Assembly: GCA_023251435.1 (NCBI GenBank)
Contig: JAHEYU010000055.1
Coordinates: 1 to 43,093, forward strand
Source of the DNA: Bacteroidota bacterium
GTDB taxonomy: Bacteria; Bacteroidota; Bacteroidia; Bacteroidales; Prolixibacteraceae
DNA: 43,093 nucleotides
Reading direction: 5' to 3'
Positions 26,252 to 34,829 of this stretch are shown one piece after another. The position numbers and the translations under genes were made by a program. The notes beneath the pieces are model-generated. The model was not told the DNA's origin, did no database searches, and saw only the letters and a program-made list of their open reading frames with translations. The number at the start of each line of letters is the position of its first letter. Position 1 is the stretch's first letter.

Positions 26252-26391
26252 ACGAGGAAACCAAACAGTACATCAGACAATGGATTGCAAAAGCTGGTGA
26301 CGATCTGATTGTAATTGAAAAACTGACACAATTTGAGGTTGTTGCTACTTCAGCGGTTTGTTTTCATTGCCAACAGGAATTCGTCAAATGA
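26248..26391 (+). pseudogene. Truncated HEPN toxin gene remnant
   Basis: An ATG overlapping the antitoxin stop opens a 47-residue frame, MNEETKQYIRQWIAKAGDDL and on to SAVCFHCQQEFVK, then TGA. The pattern W-I-x-K-A-x-D-D-L followed by SAVCFHCQQ is the N-terminal third of HEPN-domain toxins of the HEPN/MNT family. The family normally continues with a QQxxEKYLKA-type helix and a catalytic R-x4-6-H motif. Both are missing, and no frame downstream restores them because the EamA gene begins within four bases. It is best read as a toxin inactivated by a deletion that joined it to the transporter gene. Confidence 0.85.
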
Positions 26392-27302
26392 GCAATCAGG
26401 CAAAAGGAATACTTTACACATTAATTACTGTTCTGATGTGGGGCGTTTTGGCCATTGCGCTAAAAGTTGCTTCCCAGGAAATCGATTCTCCTACAATTGT
26501 ATGGTTCCGCTTCTCGCTGGCGTTTTCCGGAATGTTTGTCTGGATGGCTGTCAGCAATCCGAAAGAGCTGAAAATACTTTATAAACCCAGTTGGCTGATT
26601 GTAATTTCTTCGTTGGCGCTTGCCTGGAATTACATCGGTTTTATGCTGGGAATTCAATACACCAGTCCGAGTAATGCGCAGGTGGCCATTCAGTCGGGAC
26701 CGGTTTTGCTGGCTGTTTTTGGTATTTTCTTCTTTAAGGAAAAGATTTCGCGGATTCAGATTATTGGATTTTTATTGACGATTATTGGATTTTGGATCTT
26801 TTATCAGCAGCATGTTGGCGCGGTTCCGGCAGGGCAGGAGGGACAATACACCAAAGGCATGCTGATTACACTTACCGGCGCAGTGGCCTGGGCAATTTAT
26901 GCCATTCTGCAAAAGAAACTTGTTCTAAGTTATTCGGTGGGTACGCTCAATGTGTTTATTTTCGGATTGCCCGTTTTAATTTATTTGCCGTTTGTCGATT
27001 TCGCAAATCTGGCACACATCAGTTTTGGTTATTGGGCGCTGCTGGTATTTCTTGGCGCCAACACGCTGATTTCCTATGGTTGTTTATCGCTCGCCCTCAA
27101 ATACCTTGAAGCCGGAAAAGTCAGCGTCATCATCGTGTTAAACCCGATTATCACTTTTATCCTAATGGGAGTTTTAACCTGGATGCAGGTCGCCTGGATT
27201 GACGGAGAACATTTCTCGGTACTCTCCATCGTGGGCGCTTTGATTGCACTGGCCGGTGCTATTTTGGTGGTCAGGAAAAAGAAAAATCCCAAAGTTATTT
27301 GA
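26388..27302 (+). CDS. EamA/DMT family transporter, copy 1
   Basis: 304 residues from MSNQAKGILYT. An upstream in-frame ATG at 26358 would extend it into the HEPN remnant, so I prefer 26388. About ten hydrophobic segments and two EamA repeats are visible (first at 8-140, second at 160-300, each with a P-x-N/G-x-x-E-like end). Drug/metabolite transporters export amino acids, nucleosides or drugs across the inner membrane. The substrate is unknown. The start overlaps the stop of the HEPN remnant by ATGA, so translation may be coupled to it. A second EamA gene follows 73 bases later. Confidence 0.9.
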   Translation: MSNQAKGILYTLITVLMWGVLAIALKVASQEIDSPTIVWFRFSLAFSGMFVWMAVSNPKELKILYKPSWLIVISSLALAWNYIGFMLGIQYTSPSNAQVAIQSGPVLLAVFGIFFFKEKISRIQIIGFLLTIIGFWIFYQQHVGAVPAGQEGQYTKGMLITLTGAVAWAIYAILQKKLVLSYSVGTLNVFIFGLPVLIYLPFVDFANLAHISFGYWALLVFLGANTLISYGCLSLALKYLEAGKVSVIIVLNPIITFILMGVLTWMQVAWIDGEHFSVLSIVGALIALAGAILVVRKKKNPKVI

Positions 27303-27340
27303 GAATATTTATTGATTTGGAATAACATAGACAAAAGCAG

Positions 27341-27371
27341 ACTTGAAACTTTAACTTTGAACTTGAAACTG
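27341..27371. repeat. Direct repeat ACTTGAAACT (two copies, 20-base period)
   Basis: ACTTGAAACT is at 27341-27350 and 27361-27370 with TTAACTTTGA between. It fills the end of the spacer between the two EamA genes, just before the second start codon. Confidence 0.65.
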
Positions 27372-27375
27372 TTTT

Positions 27376-28278
27376 ATGTGGGTGATTTTAGCGTTGGCGT
27401 CGGCTGTACTTCTTGGAATTTATGAGGTTTTCAAAAAGCTTTCAGTACAGAAGAATGCGGTTATTCCGGTTTTGTTTTTATCAACTTTAACCAGTTCTCT
27501 CATTTTTTTGCCCTTTGTAATCGGGTCGTATTTTGCTCCTGAATTTTTCACCCGCATTCAACTTTTTATTCCTGAAATTAATCTGGTACAGCACGGATTA
27601 ATCCTGATCAAATCGGTAATTGTTGTTGCAAGCTGGATACTTGCTTTTTACGCAGTCAAAAACCTGCCGATCACCATTGTTGGACCCATTCGCGCTACCG
27701 GCCCACTCTGGACACTACTGGGGGCAATACTTATTTTTGGCGAACACCTGAATTTATATCAATGGTTGGGCGTATCGGTTACCTTGCTTTTCTTTTACCT
27801 GCTTTCGACCACCGGAAAGTTGGAAGGCATTCATTTCAAGACCAATAAATGGGTGTTATTTATAGTGGCCGCCACTTTTATCGGAGCTGCCAGCGGCTTG
27901 TATGATAAATTTATAATGAGAAGGGTTGACCGGCTGGCGGTACAGGCATGGTTTTCGTTTTATCAGGTGGCGATTTTGCTGCCAATTTTGGCAGTTAACC
28001 GGTGGCGATTACCCAAATCAGAACGTACGCCGTTTCACTGGCGTTGGTCGATTCCGATGATTGGCATTTTTTTGGTGCTGGCCGATTTTCTGTATTTCAA
28101 CGCGCTCACTTATGAAGATTCGCTGATATCAATCATCTCGTCGCTGCGAAGGGGTGGGGTAGTCATTTCATTCGTGGTTGGTGCAATTGTTTTTCGTGAA
28201 AAGAACCTCCGGAAAAAAGGATTGTACCTGGCCGGAATATTAATCGGCATTTTACTGATTTCGCTGGGAAGCCATTGA
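27376..28278 (+). CDS. EamA/DMT family transporter, copy 2
   Basis: 300 residues, about ten membrane segments, two EamA repeats (about 3-135 and 152-298). The C-terminal RRGGVVISFVVGAIVFREKN matches the end of the DMT fold. It differs clearly from copy 1, so the two are not a recent duplication. Function beyond inner-membrane export of a small molecule cannot be assigned. No terminator follows directly. The next 500 bases are empty before tRNA-Pro on the other strand. Confidence 0.88.
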   Translation: MWVILALASAVLLGIYEVFKKLSVQKNAVIPVLFLSTLTSSLIFLPFVIGSYFAPEFFTRIQLFIPEINLVQHGLILIKSVIVVASWILAFYAVKNLPITIVGPIRATGPLWTLLGAILIFGEHLNLYQWLGVSVTLLFFYLLSTTGKLEGIHFKTNKWVLFIVAATFIGAASGLYDKFIMRRVDRLAVQAWFSFYQVAILLPILAVNRWRLPKSERTPFHWRWSIPMIGIFLVLADFLYFNALTYEDSLISIISSLRRGGVVISFVVGAIVFREKNLRKKGLYLAGILIGILLISLGSH

Positions 28279-28784
28279 TTTGAAAATTCAAACTTTCAGA
28301 AAGATAACACACCATGGCATGCAATTTCTATGTCATGGACGGAGGGTATATAAATCTTGAGTGTCTTCAGTGTAGTTATTTGCTCTTAACAGTGCGGAAA
28401 GTGTTCCGGCAATACCCACGAGTTAGAATAATTTCAGTAAAAATTCCGATCGGGACAAAGTTTTATATCTAAATGAACAATTTAGCCCCTCATGAACAAT
28501 CATTGCCACATCAATGGGATATACCTTACCCAGGATTAATCCTGCAAGATATAGCTGGCATGATTGACTCGGTTGGTTATGTTTTCCATTTTAATCACGA
28601 ACATCATCTGAATCCAACTCTTCCAAATCGATGGTTATACTTTTCTCAAACATAATTAGATAGGACACGAGATAGTTCACATACACCCTGGCATAAAGTG
28701 TTTTATTTTGATTTGATAAGAAATCAAAAAGACCGCAAAATCAACGTTTTGCGGTCTTTTACTTGGGTTTGGCTCCCAATTTTG
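28279..28784. other. Gene-free spacer between EamA copy 2 and tRNA-Pro
   Basis: I see no gene. A 60-residue frame at 28473-28655 has no recognisable feature and I do not call it. A perfect terminator lies at 28727-28760. The rest has no repeats or promoter that I can support. It might hold a decayed gene or a small RNA. Confidence 0.55.
28727..28760 (-). terminator. Intrinsic terminator after tRNA-Pro
   Basis: AAAAGACCGCAAAA (28727-28740) and TTTTGCGGTCTTTT (28747-28760) are perfect complements with a 6-base loop. It lies 24 bases beyond the tRNA 3' end on the minus strand and is followed there by more T. It could also work for the plus strand. Confidence 0.9.
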
Positions 28785-28858
28785 TCGGGGTGGCCGGATT
28801 TGAACCGACGACCTCGTCGTCCCGAACGACGCGCGCTACCAAGCTGCGCTACACCCCG
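28785..28858 (-). tRNA. tRNA-Pro (anticodon CGG)
   Basis: Read on the minus strand this 74-base segment folds as a standard cloverleaf: acceptor CGGGGTG pairs with CACCCCG, the D arm GCGC pairs with GCGC around AGCTTGGTA, the anticodon stem CGTCG/CGACG holds the loop TTCGGGA with anticodon CGG, and the T arm GTCGG/CCGGC holds TTCAAAT. The discriminator base is A. The 3' CCA is not encoded and is added after transcription. It decodes the proline codon CCG. Confidence 0.96.
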
Positions 28859-29097
28859 TGCAATAGATTGAAAACTCATTATTCCTTTCAGGAAATATCC
28901 TTTGGAAAGATTGAAAGGTGAATCTTTTTTTGCGTTGCAAATCTAAAATTTTCAATCTAAAATTAACCATTTTTCGCCAAGAAATTCCATTAACGACAAT
29001 ACTTTTATGTAATGCTTTTAATTTGTCTGAAGATATAATTCCAAATGCAATTCCAACCCAGTCCAAAGACCCATCTGATATGATACGAGCAAAAATG

Positions 29098-29134
29098 AAG
29101 AAGCCGTTACAAACATTGTTTGAAACGGCTTCTT
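29098..29134 (-). terminator. Strong hairpin terminator downstream of argB
   Basis: AAGAAGCCGTT (29098-29108) and AACGGCTTCTT (29124-29134) are exact complements, with inner CAAAC/GTTTG pairing. On the minus strand it is followed by CATTTTTG. It is about 235 bases past the argB stop. Confidence 0.7.
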
Positions 29135-29310
29135 ACCACACAATCAATCCACACTAAAAAACCAATCACCTCTTAAATCTACAAAACGATTTGTTTTAAC
29201 TAACCCCAAATCCTAATCCACCAACAAATCCATTTCTCCTTTAACCTTTCCCTAAATTCTCCACCTCTAAATTGTGCGTTTTTCTTTTACATCCATTCAT
29301 ATAAACGTAA

Positions 29311-29343
29311 AACAGAGGAAAAAGTTATGAATTTTCCCCTGTT
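29311..29343 (-). terminator. Hairpin directly after argB
   Basis: AACAGAGGAAAA (29311-29322) pairs with TTTTCCCCTGTT (29332-29343) with one mismatch or wobble. It lies 25 bases after the argB stop. The T-run on the minus strand is short (TTTTACG), so it may be a weak terminator or a 3' end stabiliser. Confidence 0.5.
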
Positions 29344-29367
29344 TGTATTTTTTTTAACAGCTTTTTG

Positions 29368-30147
29368 CTAATCTCTTTTTAGACTTAATCTGGTTCCTCT
29401 GGCCATCGAAATAAGGAAGGGATTGGTAATTAAAACCTGACTAACTCCGTTTCTCATAGCACTGAATCCATTGTCAAGCTTCGGAATCATTCCTTCTTTA
29501 ATTACTCCTTCTTCCTGAAGCTGTTTAAACCTATCGTAACTCAATTCAGATATTACAGAGTTCTCGTCATCAGGATTTAGTAGAACGCCTTTTTTTTCGA
29601 AGCAGTAGAAGAGGTTGACTGTGTAATAATTAGATAATTCTATAGCCATATCAGCGGCAATTGTATCGGCATTCGTATTTAGCAGCTGTCCTTGACAATC
29701 GTGAGTTATTGGAGCCATTACAGGTACAACTTCTTCGTTAAGTAGAAGTCTTAATTCTGAAGTGTTTACGCCCATTATATCGCCAACGTAGCCGTAATCA
29801 ATATCTTTTACAGGTCGTTTTTTTGCTCGAATTACATTTAAATCAGCACCAGTGAGCCCAATAGAATTACAACCTTTGGCCTGTAATCCGGCAACAATAT
29901 TTTTGTTTACCAATCCGGCATACACCATTGTAACTACCTCAAGTGTGGCGGCATCTGTTATTCTGCGACCTTCAACCATTTGCGTTTCAATACCTAGTTT
30001 TTCAGCCAGATTGGTTGCCAATCGTCCGCCACCATGCACCAGAATGCGTTTGCCTCTAATCTGAGCAAATTGGCTGAGCAACGAATCGAGTGATTCTTTA
30101 TCTTCAACTACTTTTCCACCAACTTTTACAATGGTCAATCTTTCCAT
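29368..30147 (-). CDS. argB: N-acylglutamate kinase
   Basis: 259 residues with the amino acid kinase fold: IVKVGGKVVED (6-16), ILVHGGGRLATNLAEKLG (35-52), IGLTGADLNVI and LNTNADTIAADMAIEL. It phosphorylates the gamma-carboxyl of N-acylglutamate with ATP, the second step of arginine synthesis. In this organism the acyl group is probably succinyl, as inferred from the ArgF' gene next to it. It is the last gene of the operon, 81 bases after argF', across a word-repeat spacer. No arginine-inhibition N-terminal helix is visible. Confidence 0.95.
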   Translation of the reverse strand: MERLTIVKVGGKVVEDKESLDSLLSQFAQIRGKRILVHGGGRLATNLAEKLGIETQMVEGRRITDAATLEVVTMVYAGLVNKNIVAGLQAKGCNSIGLTGADLNVIRAKKRPVKDIDYGYVGDIMGVNTSELRLLLNEEVVPVMAPITHDCQGQLLNTNADTIAADMAIELSNYYTVNLFYCFEKKGVLLNPDDENSVISELSYDRFKQLQEEGVIKEGMIPKLDNGFSAMRNGVSQVLITNPFLISMARGTRLSLKRD

Positions 30148-30153
30148 AATGAT

Positions 30154-30234
30154 TATTTACAATTTTACTATTTACAATTTACCATTTATCTCATTCGAAA
30201 GAATTGTAAATCGTAAATTGTCAAATGGTCAATT
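30154..30234. repeat. Inverted word array between argF' and argB
   Basis: The left arm (30154-30192) repeats TTTACAATTT, TTTACTATTT and TTTACCATTT. The right arm (30201-30234) reads GAATTGTAAATCGTAAATTG and then TCAAATGGTC, approximately the reverse complement. The same words occur at 17612-17703 and 34761-34796. Confidence 0.7.
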
Positions 30235-31182
30235 TTTTATTTCGTCTAAAATCATTTTTAATACGGCCTGTGCCGAATACAGGCGGTTTTCTGCTTCCTG
30301 AATTACAATTGAATTTGGGCCATCAATTACTTCATCGGTAACAATCATATTGCGACGAACTGGCAAACAATGCATAAACTTTGCATTATTGGTTACACCC
30401 ATCTGACGTTCAGAGACAGTCCATGAACGATCTTTCGACAGGATTTTGCCATAGTCGGTATACGAGGCCCAGTTTTTTGCATAAATGAAATCTGCACCTT
30501 CAAAAGCCTTCATCTGGTCGTATTCCGGTTTCAGGTCTCCCATAAATTCAGGAGCCAATTCGTAGCCTTCAGGATGTGTTACCACTAATTCGTATTCGGT
30601 TTGGCGCATCCATTCCACAAATGAGTTCGGAACAGCCTGTGGCAATGCACGTGGGTGTGGTGCCCAGCTTAGAACCACTTTTGGGCGTGGTTTGGTCTTG
30701 AATTCTTCGATGGTCAACTGGTCGGCAAACGATTGCAGTGGGTGACGCGTTGCTGCTTCCATGCTAACAACAGGAACTCCTGAATAATCGACAAATTGTT
30801 GAATGATTTTTTCCTGGTAATCATCTTCGCGGTTTTCGAATTTGGCGAATGAACGCACGCCAATAATATCGCAATAGCGGCCAATAACTGGCACTGCTTC
30901 GCGGATGTGTTCGGGTTTATCACCGTCCATAATTACACCCAATTCGGTTTCCAGTTTCCAGCCGCCTTCGTTGATGTCGAAAACAATCACATTCATACCC
31001 AGATTTAATCCGGCTTTTTGTGTGCTTAGACGGGTGCGGAGGCTTGAATTAAAGAATACCAGCAAAAGCGTTTTGTTTTTACCCAAATCCTGATATTTGT
31101 AAGGTGATTTTTTAAGTTCGAATGCAAGTTTTAAAGCTTCGTTCATATTTTTGAGATCATGAACGGATGTAAAATGTCTCAT
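30229..31182 (-). CDS. argF': N-succinylornithine carbamoyltransferase (ArgF', SOTCase)
   Basis: 317 residues with transcarbamylase signatures: the carbamoyl-phosphate site SSLRTR (46-51), a WAPHPRALPQAVPNS segment and HCLPVRR near residue 279. It transfers carbamoyl from carbamoyl phosphate to an N-acylated ornithine. Residue 90 is Pro (MDGDKPEHI). In the studied pair of enzymes, Pro here goes with N-succinylornithine in Bacteroides and Glu at the matching loop position with N-acetylornithine in Xanthomonas. Gene-specific regulation may come from an inverted repeat and promoter-like region at 31233-31264. Product and substrate choice rest on that residue and on lineage. Confidence 0.92.
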   Translation of the reverse strand: MRHFTSVHDLKNMNEALKLAFELKKSPYKYQDLGKNKTLLLVFFNSSLRTRLSTQKAGLNLGMNVIVFDINEGGWKLETELGVIMDGDKPEHIREAVPVIGRYCDIIGVRSFAKFENREDDYQEKIIQQFVDYSGVPVVSMEAATRHPLQSFADQLTIEEFKTKPRPKVVLSWAPHPRALPQAVPNSFVEWMRQTEYELVVTHPEGYELAPEFMGDLKPEYDQMKAFEGADFIYAKNWASYTDYGKILSKDRSWTVSERQMGVTNNAKFMHCLPVRRNMIVTDEVIDGPNSIVIQEAENRLYSAQAVLKMILDEIKN

Positions 31183-31232
31183 TTTAGTTTAATTTATCTT
31201 CTGAAAATATTGTTTTTCAATGTTTTATAATG

Positions 31233-31264
31233 AAATAGCTAATTTGATAAAGATACAGCTATTT
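31233..31264. promoter_or_regulatory. Inverted repeat upstream of argF'
   Basis: AAATAGCT (31233-31240) and AGCTATTT (31257-31264) are exact complements. On the minus strand TATCTTTA lies between them, one mismatch from TAnnTTTG. The 293-base gap between proA and argF' leaves room for an internal operon promoter. Whether a regulator binds is not shown. Confidence 0.4.
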
Positions 31265-31475
31265 TCAATTCTGAAAAGGATTTTTATTCATTTTGGAATT
31301 TCATTTTTAGACGATTAACCAAGTTTCGTCCGAAAGAAGACCATTGCTATTTATACTTGTTCTCGCGGACGATTAGCTTCTTTGATTCTTTTTCTATAAA
31401 TATTTCACTCCTCTGGAGTTATTTTCAGCAGACAAGTATTCCTCTTTTCTATTGACTTATAACTTTTTTCTGATC

Positions 31476-32726
31476 TTATTTTGCCCTGATTTGCCCATCC
31501 CCATTGACAATCCATTTGTAGCTGGTCAGTTCTTCGAGCGCCATTGGGCCCCGGGCATGGAGTTTTTGGGTTGAAATGCCGATTTCAGCGCCCAAACCAA
31601 ATTGTGCTCCATCGGTAAAAGCAGTCGAAACATTGCAGTAAACTGCTGCGGCATCAACCGATTTTTGGAATATTTTCAGGGCTTCTTTATTTTCAGAAAC
31701 AATGGCTTCTGAATGTTTTGAGCTGTATGTTGCGATGTGATCCAACGCTTCATCCAGGTCAGCTACTGTTTTTACAGCCATTTTATACGATAGAAATTCG
31801 GTTCCAAATGATTCTTCTGTAGCGTGTTCGAGCAGTTCTGAAGGGTATTTCCCATCAAGTACCCGATATGCTTTTTCATCAGCATAAATTACAACTTGGC
31901 TTTGTGGTAAAAGTTCGGTGAGAAAAGGCAAATCATTCAGTCGGCTTTCGTGAATAATAAGGCAATCGAGTGCATTGCAAACACTCACACGTCGGGTTTT
32001 AGCATTGTTTATGATAGCCTGTCCTTTGGCGATGTCGCCAGCTTCATCAAAATAAGTGTGGCAAATTCCGGCTCCGGTTTCAATTACCGGAATAGATGAG
32101 TTTTCGCGTACAAAATTGATCAGGCTTTGTGATCCGCGTGGTATAATCAGATCAACTAAACCGTGTGCATGTAAAAGTTCAGTGGTAGCTTCACGATCCA
32201 CCGGAAGTAATGAAAGGATGTTCTCATCCAATTCATGTTTCCGGAGAACTTCCTGAATGACTTTTACAATAGCCACGTTCGAATCGTTGGCATCGCTTCC
32301 TCCTTTTAAAACACAGGCATTTCCTGATTTCAGGCACAATGAAAATACATCGAAAGTAACATTTGGGCGGGCTTCGTATATGATTCCAATTACCCCGAAT
32401 GGCACACTTATTTTTTTAATAGAAAGTCCGTTTGGTCTGCTTGTTTCACTTAAAATCCGGCCAAGAGGCGATGGGAGTGAGGCCACATTACTGATGTCTG
32501 ATGCGATTCCTTTTATACGGTCTGTGGTAAGCATCAAACGGTCATATTTCGGATCAGCCTGATCCATTCGGTTCAGGTCTTTTGCGTTTTCCTGAAGAAT
32601 AAACACAGTATTTTCGATTGCGGCTGTAGCCACATCCTGTAACACCTGATTTATTTTCTCAACTGAAACAAGGTTCAGTTTTCTGCTGGCTTTCAAAACC
32701 AGTTTAAGTTGGTCTTTTACTGTCAT
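31476..32726 (-). CDS. proA: Glutamate-5-semialdehyde dehydrogenase (gamma-glutamyl phosphate reductase)
   Basis: 416 residues from [17 protein letters not shown], the usual length. The frame opens earlier at 32795, but the extra 23 residues run through a hairpin repeat and do not resemble ProA. Signatures: [46 protein letters not shown] with the catalytic Cys in the VCNALD motif, and [19 protein letters not shown]. It reduces gamma-glutamyl phosphate to glutamate semialdehyde with NADPH, the second step of proline synthesis. proB lies 138 bases upstream, across the 32744-32770 hairpins. Confidence 0.96.
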   Translation of the reverse strand: MTVKDQLKLVLKASRKLNLVSVEKINQVLQDVATAAIENTVFILQENAKDLNRMDQADPKYDRLMLTTDRIKGIASDISNVASLPSPLGRILSETSRPNGLSIKKISVPFGVIGIIYEARPNVTFDVFSLCLKSGNACVLKGGSDANDSNVAIVKVIQEVLRKHELDENILSLLPVDREATTELLHAHGLVDLIIPRGSQSLINFVRENSSIPVIETGAGICHTYFDEAGDIAKGQAIINNAKTRRVSVCNALDCLIIHESRLNDLPFLTELLPQSQVVIYADEKAYRVLDGKYPSELLEHATEESFGTEFLSYKMAVKTVADLDEALDHIATYSSKHSEAIVSENKEALKIFQKSVDAAAVYCNVSTAFTDGAQFGLGAEIGISTQKLHARGPMALEELTSYKWIVNGDGQIRAK

Positions 32727-32743
32727 AGTTTTTAAATATAAAG

Positions 32744-32770
32744 CCCCCTTCCAAAGGGGGAGGAAGGGGG
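32744..32770. repeat. Alternative hairpins in the proB-proA spacer
   Basis: CCCCCTTCC (32744-32752) can pair with GGAAGGGGG (32762-32770), a perfect 9-bp arm. Alternatively CCCCCTT (32744-32750) can pair with AAGGGGG (32754-32760), since both GGGGG tracts are complementary to the same C-tract. The two folds exclude each other. It lies just upstream of the proA start. Confidence 0.65.
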
Positions 32771-32864
32771 AATATAACTCAGGAAATGCTGCCATAAGTT
32801 CGGCATTTAAAAAAGGGGTCTATGAAAAGGGTATCAATAAACAAATCCCGAGTCAGTATTTTTA

Positions 32865-33968
32865 TTATTCCATTAAGTATAGATAGTCGTAATGTACGAC
32901 GGCTTTTTTGTTTTTGTTTCCTTTGTATTTTTCAGCTTTTTCCGAATTATACTCCGATTTTCCGATTCCGATGAGCTTTCCGCTTTCATCTATAATTTTC
33001 ACTAAATCTCCTTTTTCAAAAGAGCCTTCAATAGATGTGACTCCTACTGGTAAAAGACTGGTAGCCTGGCTTGAAAGAAGTGCAATTCGGGCGCCTTCGT
33101 TCACTATCAATTCTCCTTTGGCAAAGCTTTCAGAATACGAAATCCATTTTTTTACGTTCGATGACTTCTTATTTTCAGATAAGAAAGTGGTATGGACAAT
33201 ATCTTCAGCCGGATTCATAATCCGTAGAAGCGTATTTTGCTTCATTCCGTTGGCAATGTGAACGTTAATGCCACCTTTTGCTACCTTTTTTGCGATATGG
33301 TATTTGGTCAGCATTCCACCACGTCCGAAACTCGATTTGCTGGTCGAAATAGCCTCGTTCAGCGGTTTGCTTTTAGAAGTAATTTCACGGATTACTTTCG
33401 ATTCGGGCAATTCGGGGGAACCATCGTAAATTCCATCAATGTTACTCAGGATAATTAATGCTTCAGAATTTTCCATCGAAGCGATTAATCCTGAAAGTTC
33501 ATCGTTGTCAGTAAACATCAGTTCGGTAACAGAAATGGTATCGTTCTCATTCACAATCGGAATAACCTTATTCTCAATCAGCGTCGAAATGCAGTTCTTC
33601 ATGTTCAGGTAATGAACCCGGTCGCTGAAATTTTCCTTGGTAGTGAGTACCTGTGCGCATGAAACCCCATATTTCCGGAATGCTTCCGCATAACTGTTGA
33701 TCATTTTTACCTGACCCACTGCCGACCACAACTGGCGGGCAGAGACCGTGTCCAACTTTCGGCCGTTCCCAATTTCACCGCGTCCTGCTGCCACCGCTCC
33801 TGATGATACCAGAACGATTTCAACACCTTTTTGGTGCAAAAAAGCGATCTGATCAACCAAATGCGAAATGTTGGCATCATTTAATGTTCCATCAGACTTG
33901 GTTAGAACGTTACTGCCCACTTTGACAGTTATTTTTTTATAGCGTAAATGTGTCTTCAAAATCAGCAT
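32865..33968 (-). CDS. proB: Glutamate 5-kinase
   Basis: 367 residues with an amino acid kinase domain (about 8-255; KITVKVGSNVLTKSDG, VLVSSGAVAAGRGEIG, VNENDTISVTEL, FGRGGMLTK) and a PUA domain at the C-terminus (about 278-360). It phosphorylates glutamate to gamma-glutamyl phosphate, the first committed and usually proline-inhibited step of proline synthesis. Its start overlaps the proC stop by seven bases, so the two are translated together. The PUA domain, an RNA-binding fold, is common in ProB. Confidence 0.97.
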   Translation of the reverse strand: MLILKTHLRYKKITVKVGSNVLTKSDGTLNDANISHLVDQIAFLHQKGVEIVLVSSGAVAAGRGEIGNGRKLDTVSARQLWSAVGQVKMINSYAEAFRKYGVSCAQVLTTKENFSDRVHYLNMKNCISTLIENKVIPIVNENDTISVTELMFTDNDELSGLIASMENSEALIILSNIDGIYDGSPELPESKVIREITSKSKPLNEAISTSKSSFGRGGMLTKYHIAKKVAKGGINVHIANGMKQNTLLRIMNPAEDIVHTTFLSENKKSSNVKKWISYSESFAKGELIVNEGARIALLSSQATSLLPVGVTSIEGSFEKGDLVKIIDESGKLIGIGKSEYNSEKAEKYKGNKNKKAVVHYDYLYLME

Positions 33969-34753
33969 TTATTGTATGAGGCGATCAGTCCCTGAATCAG
34001 CGAAGAACTGAATCCCTGATGCTCCATTTCATTCAATCCGGTAATGGTGATTCCGCGCGGAGTGGTTACTTTGTCGATTTCCTGTTCCGGATGCCTGCCC
34101 GATTCGAGAATCAACATTGCTGCACCTTTTACCGTTTGTGCGGTAATAAATTGAGCCATTTCTGCACTGAATCCCATTTCTATTCCCCCTTGCATAGCTG
34201 CCCTCATGTATCTTAGCGCGAATGCAATTCCGCATGAGCCAAGCACTGTTGCTGCTGCCATTAAATCTTCAGTAATAATGAGTGCTTTACCCAATTGATC
34301 GAAAATTTGGACAACCAGATTGCGAACTTCCTCCGATTTTACATTGGTGGAAATCAAGGTCATCGATTCCTGAATTGCAATAGCAGTGTTGGGCATAATT
34401 CTGAACGTCTGCACGCCAGAAGCACTAACTGCTTCTTCAAGTTTTAGAAGGCCGAGTCCAGCAACCGCTGAAATCAGAATTTGATTTGAATTCAAAACAG
34501 GTTTAATTTCTGCAAGAATTTCATTTGCCTGATAGGGTTTTATCGCCAGAATAATAATATCGGCATTTTGAACAGCTTCAATATTGTTATCAGTAGTTGT
34601 TGCACCTTGTTCCTGAAATTTTTTCAAAACACTGGTATATCGATCGGAAACAGTTAAAGCAGATGGTTGAATTTGCTTTGATTTAATCAATCCAAATGCA
34701 ACAGCGCCTCCAAGATTTCCTCCGCCAATAATGGTAATTTTCTGGTCAATCAT
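33962..34753 (-). CDS. proC: Pyrroline-5-carboxylate reductase
   Basis: 263 residues. The dinucleotide-binding motif ITIIGGGNLGGAVAFGL is at the start, IILAIKPYQ follows, and the C-terminal signature VTTPRGITITGLNEMEHQGF is present. It reduces pyrroline-5-carboxylate to proline, the last step of the pathway. It lies between argD and proB, so genes for both glutamate-derived pathways share one operon. The gap to argD is 76 bases and holds a TTTACTATTT word repeat. Confidence 0.96.
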   Translation of the reverse strand: MIDQKITIIGGGNLGGAVAFGLIKSKQIQPSALTVSDRYTSVLKKFQEQGATTTDNNIEAVQNADIIILAIKPYQANEILAEIKPVLNSNQILISAVAGLGLLKLEEAVSASGVQTFRIMPNTAIAIQESMTLISTNVKSEEVRNLVVQIFDQLGKALIITEDLMAAATVLGSCGIAFALRYMRAAMQGGIEMGFSAEMAQFITAQTVKGAAMLILESGRHPEQEIDKVTTPRGITITGLNEMEHQGFSSSLIQGLIASYNKC

Positions 34754-34760
34754 TTTATAA

Positions 34761-34796
34761 ACATTTACTATTTAGTAATTTACCATTTACTATTTT
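34761..34796. repeat. Word array between argD and proC
   Basis: TTTACTATTT occurs twice (at 34764 and 34786), with TAGTAATTTACC between. TACTATTTAGTA is nearly palindromic. The word matches those at 17612-17703 and 30154-30234. Confidence 0.65.
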
Positions 34797-34829
34797 AACG
34801 ATTTGAAATACTTTATTATTTCTTTTTCC

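Larger units (their letters stand above)
28859..29367. other. Spacer between tRNA-Pro and the arg operon, with two hairpins
   Basis: No credible gene. Short frames on both strands (28836-29066 and 28918-29157) overlap each other and lack family features. Two hairpins, 29098-29134 and 29311-29343, fit terminators for the arginine/proline operon, which ends at 29368 on the minus strand. Confidence 0.6.

Noticed and set aside
28473-28655. 60-residue frame between EamA copy 2 and tRNA-Pro
   Set aside because: No signal, motif or family resemblance, and no promoter that I can support. Kept as empty spacer.
28836-29157. Two short frames on opposite strands downstream of tRNA-Pro (28836-29066 minus, 28918-29157 plus)
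   Set aside because: They overlap each other and one crosses the terminator hairpin at 29098-29134 and the other runs into the tRNA. Neither is plausible.
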